Shown here piece by piece: positions 28,646 through 36,762 of a DNA stretch of 64,000 nt. The stretch's first letter is position 1, and the number at the start of each line of letters is the position of its first letter. The position numbers and the translations under genes are program-made. This DNA is from Neisseria chenwenguii (lineage in GTDB: Bacteria > Pseudomonadota > Gammaproteobacteria > Burkholderiales > Neisseriaceae). The notes beneath the pieces were generated by a model, which saw nothing but the letters and a program-made list of their open reading frames with translations, was not told the origin of the DNA and ran no database searches. Location of the stretch: positions 310,001 through 374,000 of the forward strand of contig NZ_CP022278.1 of NCBI RefSeq assembly GCF_002216145.1. Reading direction: 5' to 3'.

Positions 28646-30475
28646 ATGACGACCAAACAGACAGTTGCAGAAAACCATCTCGTTCCCGCCACGCCTGCGG
28701 CCAGCACCGGCGGCACCCTGCTGAAATTTATTACCGGCGGCAAAGGAAACGACACGCTCAACGGCAGCGCCGCCGCCGAAATCATGCTCGGCCTCGCGGG
28801 CAACGATCGCTTAAACGGCAATGCGGGCAACGACAAACTTTACGGCGGCAACGGCAACGACATTCTGTCCGGCGGCATCGGGCAAAACATGCTCAACGGC
28901 GGCAACGGTGACGATACCTACCTGTTCGGCAAAGGGCACAACACCGTCGTTTCCAATATCGGCCGCGACAGCGTGCACTTTTCAGACGGCATCGGTTTGG
29001 CAGACATCACGCTGAAAACCGTCGGGAAAAACTGGGTTATCGACGCCAAAGGCGGCAGCATGACGCTGGTCGGTCAGGCCGACGGTCCTGCCGTTGCCGA
29101 CACCTTCCAAGTCAGCGGCAAAATCTACGCCGCCCATGATTTCGCCGCCGCCCTCGCCGCCGGAAAAACCGGCAAAACGCTCACGGGCACCGACGGCGAC
29201 GACGTTCTGCGCGGCACAGAATACGCCGACACCATCAGCGGCGGCAAAGACGGCCAAGACACGCTCTACGGCAACGGCAGCGACGACGTCATCAGCGAAA
29301 AAAGCCTGACTTATTGGGGCAGCGAACCCGACGACAAACTCTACGGCGGCGCGGGTAACGACAAACTTTACGCCGCCACGGGCAACGACCTGCTCGACGG
29401 CGGCACAGGCCGCGACCATATGGAAGGCGGCGACCACAGCGACACCTATCTTTTCGGGCGCGACTACGGGCAGGACACGCTGTTCGACTACAATTTCCAG
29501 CCCGACGAAGAGTTCCTGCTTCACAAATCCAACGCCAACACCGTCAGATTTTCAAACGGCCTCACGCTCGATGATCTGACGTTGAACATCAGCAGCGGCT
29601 ACGACCGCAGTTTGATCAAAAATATGCCCGAAATCTACGGCTACACCGGCGCCCCGCTGCTCGAGGGCGACACTTGGAAAATCGGCATCAAAGGCACTGC
29701 AGACACCCTGACCATCCTCAACCAAAGCCCCCTGCACGGCGCGGTCGATCAGTTCCAAATCGGCGGCAAAACCTACACCGCAGGCGAAATCCTGCAACAT
29801 TTCTACCCCGACCCCGGGCAGATTACCACCCTGCACAACCACGCCGTCAGCAGTTTTTCAGACGGCAAATTAATCGTTTACGGCACATCGCAAAACGACG
29901 CAAACCTGACCGAAGGCAGTTTCCAAACCGAAAACAGCCCATACAACACCGACCGCCTGATTTACGGCGGTGCCGGCAACGATACCGTCGAGCTTGCCGC
30001 GTCCGACTTTTTCGAAGTCTCGTTTTACGGCGGCACGGGCAACGATGTCTTCACCGCCAACCGCCAAACCGCCGTATTCGAAGGCGGCGCCGGTAACGAC
30101 ACCGTCACCGACCTCTACAACTCGGAAGCCGCCAATACCATAATCTTCGGCAAAGGCGACGGCCGCGATACCGTCGAGTCCCAATCCGCCACCCCCAATG
30201 CCGTCTTACATTTTTCAGACGGCCTCACCCTTTCCGACCTCGTGTACAGCCAAACCGCCGAAAACGCCGTTGTCAGCCTAAAAAACAGTGCCGACAGCGT
30301 CAGCATCAGCCTGACCGACAGTAACGGCGACGGCAAAGCCGACACCCCCGCACTGCAAAAAATCCGCTTTGACAACGGCAAAACCCACAACATCAGCGAA
30401 ATTTCCGGTTACAGCAGCGCCTGCGCGGATGCGGTGAATATTCCCGATGCGGCGGATAACGCGGGGATTTTGTAA
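28646..30475 (+). CDS. RTX-repeat calcium-binding protein, no recognisable toxin domain
   Basis: The 609-residue acidic protein is made almost entirely of RTX-type material. It has no Sec signal peptide. GGxGNDxLxG nonapeptide blocks lie at about 31-92 (GGKGNDTLNG, GNDRLNGNAGNDKLYGGNGNDILSGG), 178-262 (GTDGDDVLRG, GGAGNDKLYAATGNDLLDGG) and 440-500 (YGGAGNDTV, YGGTGNDVF, EGGAGNDTV). Each block is followed by a haemolysin-type C-terminal-like unit with GRDTV...F(S/A)DGLTL and a ...F..GGKxY motif. By family it should bind calcium and be exported by type I secretion, but no HlyB/HlyD pair is adjacent. FrpC-like proteins of Neisseria share the repeats, but the FrpC self-processing module is not seen. 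Function unknown. Confidence 0.85.
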   Translation: MTTKQTVAENHLVPATPAASTGGTLLKFITGGKGNDTLNGSAAAEIMLGLAGNDRLNGNAGNDKLYGGNGNDILSGGIGQNMLNGGNGDDTYLFGKGHNTVVSNIGRDSVHFSDGIGLADITLKTVGKNWVIDAKGGSMTLVGQADGPAVADTFQVSGKIYAAHDFAAALAAGKTGKTLTGTDGDDVLRGTEYADTISGGKDGQDTLYGNGSDDVISEKSLTYWGSEPDDKLYGGAGNDKLYAATGNDLLDGGTGRDHMEGGDHSDTYLFGRDYGQDTLFDYNFQPDEEFLLHKSNANTVRFSNGLTLDDLTLNISSGYDRSLIKNMPEIYGYTGAPLLEGDTWKIGIKGTADTLTILNQSPLHGAVDQFQIGGKTYTAGEILQHFYPDPGQITTLHNHAVSSFSDGKLIVYGTSQNDANLTEGSFQTENSPYNTDRLIYGGAGNDTVELAASDFFEVSFYGGTGNDVFTANRQTAVFEGGAGNDTVTDLYNSEAANTIIFGKGDGRDTVESQSATPNAVLHFSDGLTLSDLVYSQTAENAVVSLKNSADSVSISLTDSNGDGKADTPALQKIRFDNGKTHNISEISGYSSACADAVNIPDAADNAGIL

Positions 30476-30540
30476 AGCGTTTCCAAACGGGAAACACGGA
30501 CTTGCCGCAGGAGTTTGAACCATGCAGCCCGAAGCAAGCG

Positions 30541-30580
30541 TAGGGACGGTTAGCTTTGTCCCAAGCAAAGCATAACCGTC
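30541..30580. repeat. Long palindrome of the ACGGTTAGC family
   Basis: GGACGGTTAGCTTTG pairs with CAAAGCATAACCGTCC (one bulge) around a short loop. The outer arms (ACGGTTAGC ... GTAACCGT or ATAACCGT) recur at 62521-62556 in another intergenic gap, so this is probably a dispersed repeat family rather than a dedicated terminator. Confidence 0.55.
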
Positions 30581-30728
30581 CGAATGATAATGCCGTCTGA
30601 AAAGCAATAAACCTTTCAGCCACCCACAAGCCGTCTGAAAACAACCATTTGTAACGCCTTGAAATTGCCACGCCCGCCGCAGCGGGTTAAAATGCCGTTT
30701 CGATTTTAACTGCTAAAAACAACCCGAC

Positions 30729-30770
30729 AGGCCGTCTGAATACTCCGTTACCGAATATTCAGACGGCCTT
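30729..30770. terminator. Inverted DUS pair before the acyltransferase gene
   Basis: AGGCCGTCTGAATA and TATTCAGACGGCCTT face each other across about 14 bases. It ends nine bases before the acyltransferase ATG, so it may lie in that gene's leader rather than end the RTX transcript. Confidence 0.45.
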
Positions 30771-30778
30771 GAAACACC

Positions 30779-31528
30779 ATGAACACCCGTTTACGCATTA
30801 CATTCCGCCTCTTCTGCATCGTCCTCTGCCTGCTTTACGGCATGGCCGAAATGTTTTTCCTCTTTCCCTTCTACAGCAAAACCCGCAAGCTGCGCGCGAT
30901 TCAGATTTGGTCGCTGCGCGTGATGGCTTCCTGCGGCATGAAGCTGGAAACCTTCGGCGTTCCGCCCTCTTCCGCCCACGGCCAGCTTGTCGTCGCCAAC
31001 CATATTTCATGGATGGACATCATGGCGTTCAACGGCGCGTTCCCCGGCCGTTTCGTCGCCAAAGACGATGTCGCCGGATGGCCGGTGATCGGCTACCTCG
31101 CCACGCAGGCGCAAACCGTTTACGTTGCCCGCAACAAAGGCACGGCCGGCAACGGCGAAAAAATCCGAACCGTCACCCAAGCCCTGCAAAACGGCGATAC
31201 CGTCGCCCTCTTCCCCGAGGGCACGAGCACCGGCGGCAGCAGCATCCTGCCGTTTAAAACCAGCTTTTTCCAAGCCGCATACGACGCAGGCGTACCCATC
31301 GTACCCGCCCTCTGCCGCTATCCCAACCCCGACGGCACTTCGCCCAGCCCGCATTCCGCCTACCACACCGACATCAGCCTGTGGCAGTCCATCATCATGA
31401 TCATCAGCCAGCCCGAAAGCAAAGCCGAACTGCACTTCCTCCCGCCCGTTTCCCCGCACGAAGACCGCCGCGAAAGCGCTGCCGAAGTCCATGCTTTGCT
31501 GTTGGCGAAGCAGAAAGAACTGGGCTGA
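30779..31528 (+). CDS. PlsC-family lysophospholipid/1-acylglycerol-3-phosphate acyltransferase
   Basis: The 249-residue protein has an N-terminal membrane helix (ITFRLFCIVLCLLYGMAEMFFLF) and the PlsC catalytic domain: NHISWMD (HX4D catalytic box), the GRFVAKDDVAGWPVIGYLATQAQTVYVAR segment and FPEGTST (glycerophosphate-binding box). It transfers an acyl chain to a lyso-lipid at the inner membrane. The next gene is an OlsB-like N-acyltransferase 100 bases downstream, so it may be the O-acyltransferase (OlsA role) of ornithine-lipid synthesis. A general phosphatidate-forming role is also possible. Confidence 0.88.
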   Translation: MNTRLRITFRLFCIVLCLLYGMAEMFFLFPFYSKTRKLRAIQIWSLRVMASCGMKLETFGVPPSSAHGQLVVANHISWMDIMAFNGAFPGRFVAKDDVAGWPVIGYLATQAQTVYVARNKGTAGNGEKIRTVTQALQNGDTVALFPEGTSTGGSSILPFKTSFFQAAYDAGVPIVPALCRYPNPDGTSPSPHSAYHTDISLWQSIIMIISQPESKAELHFLPPVSPHEDRRESAAEVHALLLAKQKELG

Positions 31529-31628
31529 ACATCTTTTCAGACGGCCTGAAACATCCGCAAAAATCAGAAAGGCCGCCTGAAAACCACGCCCCCTTTGCCT
31601 TACCTGCTTTTCAACGAAAAGAGTAAAA

Positions 31629-32384
31629 ATGACCACAGCCGCCACTTTCAACCAAAGCACCCCGCGCATCGGCCTAAGCGTGCGCCTTGCCGAAACCGAC
31701 GCCGAAATCCGCGCCGCCCAGCGCCTGCGCTACCAAGTGTTCGCCGAAGAACTCGGCGCCGACATCTACAACGAAGAAGGCATAGACGCCGACGAACTCG
31801 ACGCCCACTGCCACCACCTGCTCGCCTTCGACGACGCTACCGGCGAAGTCATCGGCTGCTACCGCCTGATTACCGAAGAAGCCGTCCGCGCCGCCGGCTC
31901 GTGGTACAGCGCCCACGAGTTCGACCTCACCCCCTTGCAGCCCATCCTTTCCCAAGCCGTCGAACTCGGCCGCGCCTGCATCCACCCCGACTACCGCAAC
32001 GGTGCCGTCATCACTCTGCTCTGGAGTGGTCTGGTCAAATTCATGAAAGACGCCGGCCTGCGCTACATGCTCGGCTGCGGCAGTATCGACACCCGCGACG
32101 GCGGCCACAACGCCGCAGGTATCTATTTGGATTTAAAAGAAAAACACCTCGCGCCCGAGCCGTTCCGCGTCAAATCGCTCAACCCCATGCAGTGGGACAA
32201 GCTCTCCCCTGTGCGCGGCGCCGAATGCCCGACGCTCATCCGCGGCTACGTCAAAGCCGGCGCATGGATTTGCGGCGAACCCTACGTCGATGAAGCATTC
32301 AACTGCGTCGATGTGCTGATTCTGATGGACATCGCCCAACTGAGCGACCGCTACCTGCAACGCTTCGCGCCTAAGGATTTGTAA
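31629..32384 (+). CDS. OlsB-like GNAT-fold acyl-ACP N-acyltransferase
   Basis: The 251-residue protein matches the family often annotated as haemolysin or ornithine-acyl-ACP N-acyltransferase. Its signature is VRLAETDAEIRAAQRLRYQVFAEELGA, followed by DEYDxHCxHLLA-type IDADELDAHCHHLLAFDDATGEVIGCYRLI and VELGRACIHPDYRNGAVITLLWSGL. Members add a 3-hydroxyacyl chain to the alpha-amino group of ornithine. The neighbouring PlsC-type enzyme would complete an ornithine lipid. This is inferred from family and context. The true amino acceptor is not shown. An inverted DUS pair follows. Confidence 0.83.
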   Translation: MTTAATFNQSTPRIGLSVRLAETDAEIRAAQRLRYQVFAEELGADIYNEEGIDADELDAHCHHLLAFDDATGEVIGCYRLITEEAVRAAGSWYSAHEFDLTPLQPILSQAVELGRACIHPDYRNGAVITLLWSGLVKFMKDAGLRYMLGCGSIDTRDGGHNAAGIYLDLKEKHLAPEPFRVKSLNPMQWDKLSPVRGAECPTLIRGYVKAGAWICGEPYVDEAFNCVDVLILMDIAQLSDRYLQRFAPKDL

Positions 32385-32400
32385 TCGTCCGGCAAAACAA

Positions 32401-32437
32401 TCAGGCCGTCTGAAATTCAGACGGCCTGATTGTTTTT
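32401..32437. terminator. Inverted DUS pair with T run
   Basis: TCAGGCCGTCTGAAATTCAG forms a near-loopless stem with its complement and is followed by TTGTTTTTTG. It is the plausible terminator of the OlsB-like gene, 16 bases past its stop. Confidence 0.68.
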
Positions 32438-32564
32438 TGTCAAACGGCAATTTTACGGACAAGGACGGCAAGGACGGAATTACGCTGCCCTTAATGGTTT
32501 TGCGGACAAACCGGCAGCCCAAAGAAACCCCGAAAGGCCGTCTGAAAATCCGTTTCGTTCCGTA

Positions 32565-33131
32565 TCAAGTCTTAGGCAGCGTCACGCCCGTCTGCCCCAT
32601 GTATTTGCCGTTGCGGTCTTTATACGAAGTTTCGCAGATTTCGTCGCTCTCAAAAAACAGCACCTGCGCCACGCCTTCGCCGGCGTAGATTTTGGCGGGC
32701 AGCGGGGTAGTATTGGAAAACTCCAGCGTAACGTAACCTTCCCATTCGGGTTCGAACGGCGTGACGTTGACGATGATGCCGCAGCGGGCGTAGGTCGATT
32801 TGCCGAGGCACACGGTCAGCACGTTGCGCGGGATGCGGAAATATTCCACCGTACGTGCGAGCGCGAAGGAATTGGGCGGGATGATGCAGCAGTCGTCTTC
32901 GACGGTAACGAAGTTTTTCGGGTCGAAGTTTTTCGGATCGACGATGGTGCTGTTGATGTTGGTAAAAATCTTGAATTCGTTGGCGCAACGGATGTCGTAG
33001 CCGTAGCTGGACGTGCCGTAGGAGATGATGCGTTTGCCGTCGGCCTCTTTGATCTGGTTCGGTTCAAACGGCTCGATCATGCCGTATTCTTCGCTCATGC
33101 GGCGTATCCATTTGTCGGATTTGATGCTCAT
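32565..33131 (-). CDS. dcd: dCTP deaminase
   Basis: The 188-residue enzyme of the dCTP deaminase/dUTPase superfamily makes dUTP from dCTP for thymidylate synthesis. Landmarks are [33 protein letters not shown], the catalytic region [76 protein letters not shown] and a C-terminal [11 protein letters not shown]. The length is normal for the proteobacterial form. It is a single leftward gene with a Correia element upstream. Confidence 0.97.
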   Translation of the reverse strand: MSIKSDKWIRRMSEEYGMIEPFEPNQIKEADGKRIISYGTSSYGYDIRCANEFKIFTNINSTIVDPKNFDPKNFVTVEDDCCIIPPNSFALARTVEYFRIPRNVLTVCLGKSTYARCGIIVNVTPFEPEWEGYVTLEFSNTTPLPAKIYAGEGVAQVLFFESDEICETSYKDRNGKYMGQTGVTLPKT

Positions 33132-33184
33132 TTTGGGATTCCTTAGGGTCGGTTTTCAGACGGCATTGAGGCCGTCTGAAATTT

Positions 33185-33331
33185 TATAGTGAAATAAAAT
33201 AAAAAAGATACACGGCGGCAAGGCGCAGACAGTACGGGACAGATGAACTTGGCGCTTCGGCGCCTTAGTGAACCGTCCTCCTTGAGCCCGGCCGCAGCCA
33301 ACGAAACAGGTTTTTTATTTTAATCCACTAT
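33185..33331. repeat. Full-length Correia repeat enclosed element, abutting a coding end
   Basis: 147 bases, opposite in orientation to the copies at 8485 and 28412. It starts TATAGTGAAATAAAATAAA, contains GACAGTACGGGACAGATGAA and CTTGGCGCTTCGGCGCCTTAG, and ends TTATTTTAATCCACTAT. The last bases supply the TAG stop codon of the MORN-like gene at 33328. Confidence 0.9.
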
Positions 33332-33753
33332 TTTTTCGCGTTTGCCAGCTTGGCCTCCTTCATCACGCCTTTGTCGAATTTCATCACAAACAGCGCCTCA
33401 CCGTTTTGGCTGACGTTGAAATGGCCGTGTGCATAACCGTTTTTGAACATGCCTTCCAAAACCATTTTGTTGAGTTTGGTGCTGTTGACGTTGAACGGCT
33501 CAATAAAGATAGTTTTCGCGGGGTTGACGTTCACGCTGTACACGCCTTTGCCGTCGAAGCGGCCGTTTTTAAAACCGCCTTTGTAGCTGCGCCCGTCCTG
33601 ACACGCCCACGCGCCCTGCCCCTGCGGCATGCCGTCTTTGCCGACTGCGCCCTCGTAGCGGCAGCCTTTGGACTGAAAGGGCTCGATAACGGCGGCGGCG
33701 GCGGGCAAGGCAAGGCCGAAGGCGGGCAGCAGGAAAATAAAGCGTTTCAACAT
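33328..33753 (-). CDS. Secreted MORN-repeat-like protein
   Basis: The 141-residue protein has a clear signal peptide (MLKRFIFLLPAFGLALPAAAA). Then come MORN-like glycine/tyrosine repeats: CRYEGAVGKDGMPQGQGAWAC, DGRSYKGGFKNGRFDGKGVYSV and LEGMFKNGYAHGHFNV. MORN-type repeats form beta-hairpin stacks and often bind membranes or partners. No enzyme activity is evident. The last codons (AKK) run into the terminal repeat of a Correia element, which supplies the stop. The natural C-terminus may therefore have been shortened. The function is unknown. The likely location is periplasm or surface. Confidence 0.8.
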   Translation of the reverse strand: MLKRFIFLLPAFGLALPAAAAVIEPFQSKGCRYEGAVGKDGMPQGQGAWACQDGRSYKGGFKNGRFDGKGVYSVNVNPAKTIFIEPFNVNSTKLNKMVLEGMFKNGYAHGHFNVSQNGEALFVMKFDKGVMKEAKLANAKK

Positions 33754-33844
33754 AATTCGTTCCTTTCGTTTTTTCAGACGGCATGGACGTTTGCGGCTGA
33801 TGTTTTCAGACGGCCTGACTGCTTAAAAAGGCCGTCTGAAAAAC

Positions 33845-34744
33845 TTATTCCTGCCAACCGCCCAGCAACGACACCAGCTCTTCCAGCATTGTCGCCACTG
33901 CCTCGGTCATCAGAATCTGCGAAGCAAATTCGAGGCTGGCGGCATCGTCGCCGCTGCTTTCGGCCTCTTCCTGCAACACATCCAGATACTGAACGCGCTT
34001 GATGGTGAAATCCTGCGTCAGCACAAACGCCAGCTGCTCGCGCCACACCAACCCAAGCTGGGTCACGGTTTTGCCGTTTTTAACGTGCTGCACCACTTCG
34101 TCGGCAGTCAAATCCTGTTTCGACACTTTGACCACCGGCGCCACATCACCCGTGCCTTTCAATTCGCAATCGCTGTCCAATTCAAAACCGCCGCCGCAGG
34201 CGCCGTCGAGCAGCCACGACGTCATCAGCGACGAAGGCGACTGCTTGGTGTTCGGCAGGCGCGCTTCCAAGCCGCCCAAGGCCTCGCGCAGTTTGGTCAG
34301 CACGTTTTCCGCTTTCGCCGACGAAGCGTTGTTGACCAGCAGAAAACCGCGGCGCGTATCGAAAACCGCCTGCGTCGTACCGCTGCGGGTAAACGCGCGC
34401 GGCAGCAGATCGTCGGTAATCTGTTCTTTCAATTCCTGTTTTTCCTTGCGGCCGACATTGCGCGCTTCGTTATTCTGAATTTCGGCGACTTTCTCGTCCA
34501 AAATATCGCGGATCACACCGGCGGGCAAGACTTTTTCCTCTTTTTTCAAGGCCACGCGCCAAGTGTAGTCGGCAGGGAAAACCAGCTCGGGCGAAAAGGA
34601 AACCGGTGCGGAAAACCCCTCGCTGAACCAGTCCAAACCCTGACAGCGGGCGAATTTTTCTTCTTCGAGTTTGACGGCAAGCTTGTCCAAATCGGGCAGC
34701 TTGTCTTTGTCGAGCGGATAAAAACTGATCTGCTTAAACCACAT
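33845..34744 (-). CDS. rdgC: Recombination-associated protein RdgC
   Basis: The product is 299 residues from 34744 (MWFKQISFYPLDKDKLPDLDKL), the family start. The longer frame to 34831 includes a DUS and is rejected. RdgC forms a ring-shaped dimer on double-stranded DNA and modulates RecA. In Neisseria it is linked to pilin antigenic variation. Landmarks are RVALKKEEKVLPAGVIRDILDEKVAEI, LLPRAFTRSGTTQAVFDTRRGFLLVNNASSAKAENVLTKLREALGGLEARL and LTSWLLDG-type MTSWLLDGACGGGFELDSDCELKG. The length is normal. Confidence 0.95.
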   Translation of the reverse strand: MWFKQISFYPLDKDKLPDLDKLAVKLEEEKFARCQGLDWFSEGFSAPVSFSPELVFPADYTWRVALKKEEKVLPAGVIRDILDEKVAEIQNNEARNVGRKEKQELKEQITDDLLPRAFTRSGTTQAVFDTRRGFLLVNNASSAKAENVLTKLREALGGLEARLPNTKQSPSSLMTSWLLDGACGGGFELDSDCELKGTGDVAPVVKVSKQDLTADEVVQHVKNGKTVTQLGLVWREQLAFVLTQDFTIKRVQYLDVLQEEAESSGDDAASLEFASQILMTEAVATMLEELVSLLGGWQE

Positions 34745-34860
34745 GATTGCGTCCTTGAGTGAAAACCGCAGCATTATACAGATTCGCAGGCCGTCTGAAA
34801 AACCCGCCGGCTGCCGGGATTGACAGCACAACGGCGTTTCGGTATAGTTGCGCCCGGTAC

Positions 34861-34936
34861 GCGCCCATCGTCTAGAGGCCTAGGACACTGCCCTTTCACG
34901 GCGGCAACCGGGGTTCGAATCCCCGTGGGCGTGCCA
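34861..34936 (+). tRNA. tRNA-Glu (anticodon TTC), second isodecoder
   Basis: 76 bases, GCGCCCATCG to GGGCGTGCCA with encoded CCA. The anticodon loop CTTTCAC holds TTC. Relative to the copy at 3111-3185, the D loop reads AGAGGCCTAGG instead of AGCGGTTAGG, and there are small compensated changes in the anticodon stem. It stands alone. Confidence 0.96.
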
Positions 34937-34948
34937 GATTTTGAATGA

Positions 34949-34977
34949 AAAGCTCCGCATCAATGCGGGGCTTTTTT
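34949..34977 (+). terminator. Rho-independent terminator of tRNA-Glu
   Basis: AAGCTCCGCAT pairs with ATGCGGGGCTT (one G-T pair) around two bases and runs into TTTTTT. It starts 13 bases after the tRNA. Confidence 0.85.
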
Positions 34978-35044
34978 GCGTTTGCAGGCCGTCTGAAAAC
35001 CTGCGTTTTACCTTTCCCCCCTTGCCCGCATTTTTCAGACGGCC

Positions 35045-35078
35045 TATACTGGACGCCTGACCAATGAACGCCTGTCCA
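35045..35078 (+). promoter_or_regulatory. Candidate promoter and operator of the TetR-led efflux cluster
   Basis: A TATACT -10-like box (35045-35050) is directly followed by TGGACGCCTG, ACC, AATGAA, CGCCTGTCCA. The outer TGGAC and GTCCA are inverted and CGCCTG is repeated directly. A palindrome overlapping the -10 and ending nine bases before the regulator's ATG is the typical place for TetR autoregulation. This is inference from position and symmetry only. Confidence 0.4.
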
Positions 35079-35086
35079 ATCCTGAA

Positions 35087-35725
35087 ATGACTGAAAACAC
35101 CCGCACCCGATTTCTCGAACCCGGTCTGCGCCTGTATCCGCAATACGGCTGCCAAAAGCTGACCGTCCGCCTGCTGGCCGCCGAAACGGGGCTGAGCTTG
35201 GGGATGTTCCACCACCATTTTGCAAGCAAAGATGCCTTTATCGGCGAACTTCTGACGCTGAAATACGAAACCGCGCTGGCCGGCATGATGGCGTAGGCCG
35301 AAACCGGAACGGCGCCGGAGCGGCTGCGGCAGGCGGTGTTTTTTATTGCAGTGTTTGTGCGCGACAATCTGAACTGGATCAACCGTGTACTCGACGACAG
35401 CTCCTACGGTGACGAGGCGGTGAACCGCTTTCTCAAGCAGCACGCCACGCGCCATGTCGCACCCCTGCTCGCATTGATCAGACAAGCCGATAAAACGGCG
35501 CAGGCAGCAAAAAACGTTCCGATACAGCGTTTTGTCTTTTTAATGTCGTCTGTCAACGGCCCGATGATTACCGGCGACCACCTTATCGGATGCGGTCTTT
35601 GGCCGTCTGAATTCGAAGGGCAGTTTGCGCCGCAGATTCTTAGCGACGAGGCCATCAAACAGCGCATAGACTGGGCGTTTGCCGCGCTGTTCCCCGATGC
35701 CGCGCAAGCGCCCGAATCGAATTGA
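35087..35725 (+). pseudogene. TetR-family regulator interrupted by an in-frame amber codon
   Basis: The frame opens with a TetR helix-turn-helix (TRTRFLEPGLRLYPQYGCQKLTVRLLAAETGLSLGMFHHHFASKDAFIGELL). A TAG at 35294-35296 interrupts it after ALAGMMA. The same frame then continues without shift through AETGTAPERLRQAVFFIAVFVRDNLNWINRVLDDSS to LFPDAAQAPESN at 35725. The joined length (212 residues) is right for TetR. A single base change from CAG or GAG explains the break. The gene order (regulator, HlyD adaptor, ABC proteins, outer-membrane factor) suggests it once controlled the efflux genes. Without the effector domain the N-terminal piece alone is unlikely to dimerise. Confidence 0.85.
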
Positions 35726-35785
35726 AACCGTTTTTTCAGACGGTCTGACCATCCGACCGCTACGCCACCCGAAACGGAAACCCTT

Positions 35786-36757
35786 ATGAACAAACTCGTC
35801 CCCCTCGCCCTTGCCGCCGCCGTTGCCGCGGGCGGTTACTATATCTACACCCGACAGCACACCGACGCCCTGCCAGCCGGTATCGCCCAATCCAACGGCC
35901 GCTTGGAGCTGAACCGTTTTGATATCGCCAGCCTCTATCCCGGCCGCGTCGAAGAAATGCTTGTGGACGAAGGCAGCGAAGTGGCTGCGGGCGACGTGTT
36001 GGCGAAACTCTCGTCCGACACCAGCAGCAGCCGCGTCGAAGCCGCCAAAGCGCAGAAACAGCGGGCGGTCGAGAGCGCGACGCGGGCGGCGGCGGAGATG
36101 AAGGCTTTGGCACAGCGGCAGAAAGTGGCGCAGATGGAGTGGGACAACGCGCTGGAACTCAAACGCGACGATTTGGTGTCCGATTCCGAAGTGCGCCGCC
36201 GCAAAGCCGAACGCGACAGCGCCGCCGCGCAGGTTGAAGCCGCCCGCGCCGCGCAGGCCGAAGCGCAGGCCGCGGTCAACGCCGCGCAGGCGCAGATTAA
36301 CGAAGCGGCCTCCGCCGACGGCGACATGACCATCCGCAGCCCGAAAGCGGGGCGGGTGGAATACAAAATCGCCGAAACCGGCAGCGTGATTGCCGCCGGC
36401 AGCAAAGTCGTCAGCCTGCTCGACCCCGCCGACGTTTCGATGAACATTTTCCTGCCCAACGGTCAGGCAGGCCGTCTGAAAACCGGCGACGACGCACGCA
36501 TCCGCCTCGACAGCCTCAACGCCGTGTTCCCCGCCAAAATCAGCTTCATCGCCACCGACGCGCAGTTCACGCCCAAAGCGGTGGAAACCGCCGACGAACG
36601 CGCCAAGCTGATGTTTAAAGTGAAACTGAAAATCCCCGCCGACACCGCCCTCAAATACAACCGCCTGCTCAAAGGCGGCATGACGGGCAACGGGTTTGTG
36701 AAAACCGATGCGAAAGCGGCATGGCCGGCGGATTTGGCGGTGAAACTGCCGAAGTGA
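35786..36757 (+). CDS. HlyD/YhiI-like periplasmic adaptor (membrane fusion protein)
   Basis: The 323-residue protein has an N-terminal membrane anchor (LVPLALAAAVAAGGYYIYT), a split lipoyl domain (NGRLELNRFDIASLYPGRVEEMLVDEGSEVAAGDVLAKL and MTIRSPKAGRVEYKIAETGSVIAAGSKVVSLLDP) and a long alanine-rich coiled coil between them (about 80-185). A beta-barrel part ends with LLKGGMTGNGFV. It links inner-membrane ABC permeases to an outer-membrane channel. With rbbA- and yhhJ-like genes downstream it corresponds to E. coli YhiI. About 1 kb of other DNA now separates it from rbbA. Confidence 0.9.
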   Translation: MNKLVPLALAAAVAAGGYYIYTRQHTDALPAGIAQSNGRLELNRFDIASLYPGRVEEMLVDEGSEVAAGDVLAKLSSDTSSSRVEAAKAQKQRAVESATRAAAEMKALAQRQKVAQMEWDNALELKRDDLVSDSEVRRRKAERDSAAAQVEAARAAQAEAQAAVNAAQAQINEAASADGDMTIRSPKAGRVEYKIAETGSVIAAGSKVVSLLDPADVSMNIFLPNGQAGRLKTGDDARIRLDSLNAVFPAKISFIATDAQFTPKAVETADERAKLMFKVKLKIPADTALKYNRLLKGGMTGNGFVKTDAKAAWPADLAVKLPK

Positions 36758-36762
36758 GTTTG

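Larger units (their letters stand above)
30476..30778. other. Intergenic region with palindrome and inverted DUS pair
   Basis: A gap of 303 bases after the RTX gene. It has a small GTTTCC/GGGAAAC hairpin at 30480-30496, a long palindrome at 30541-30580, two isolated DUS (about 30591 and 30632), and a facing DUS pair at 30729-30770 just before the acyltransferase gene. No coding frame is credible. Confidence 0.5.
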
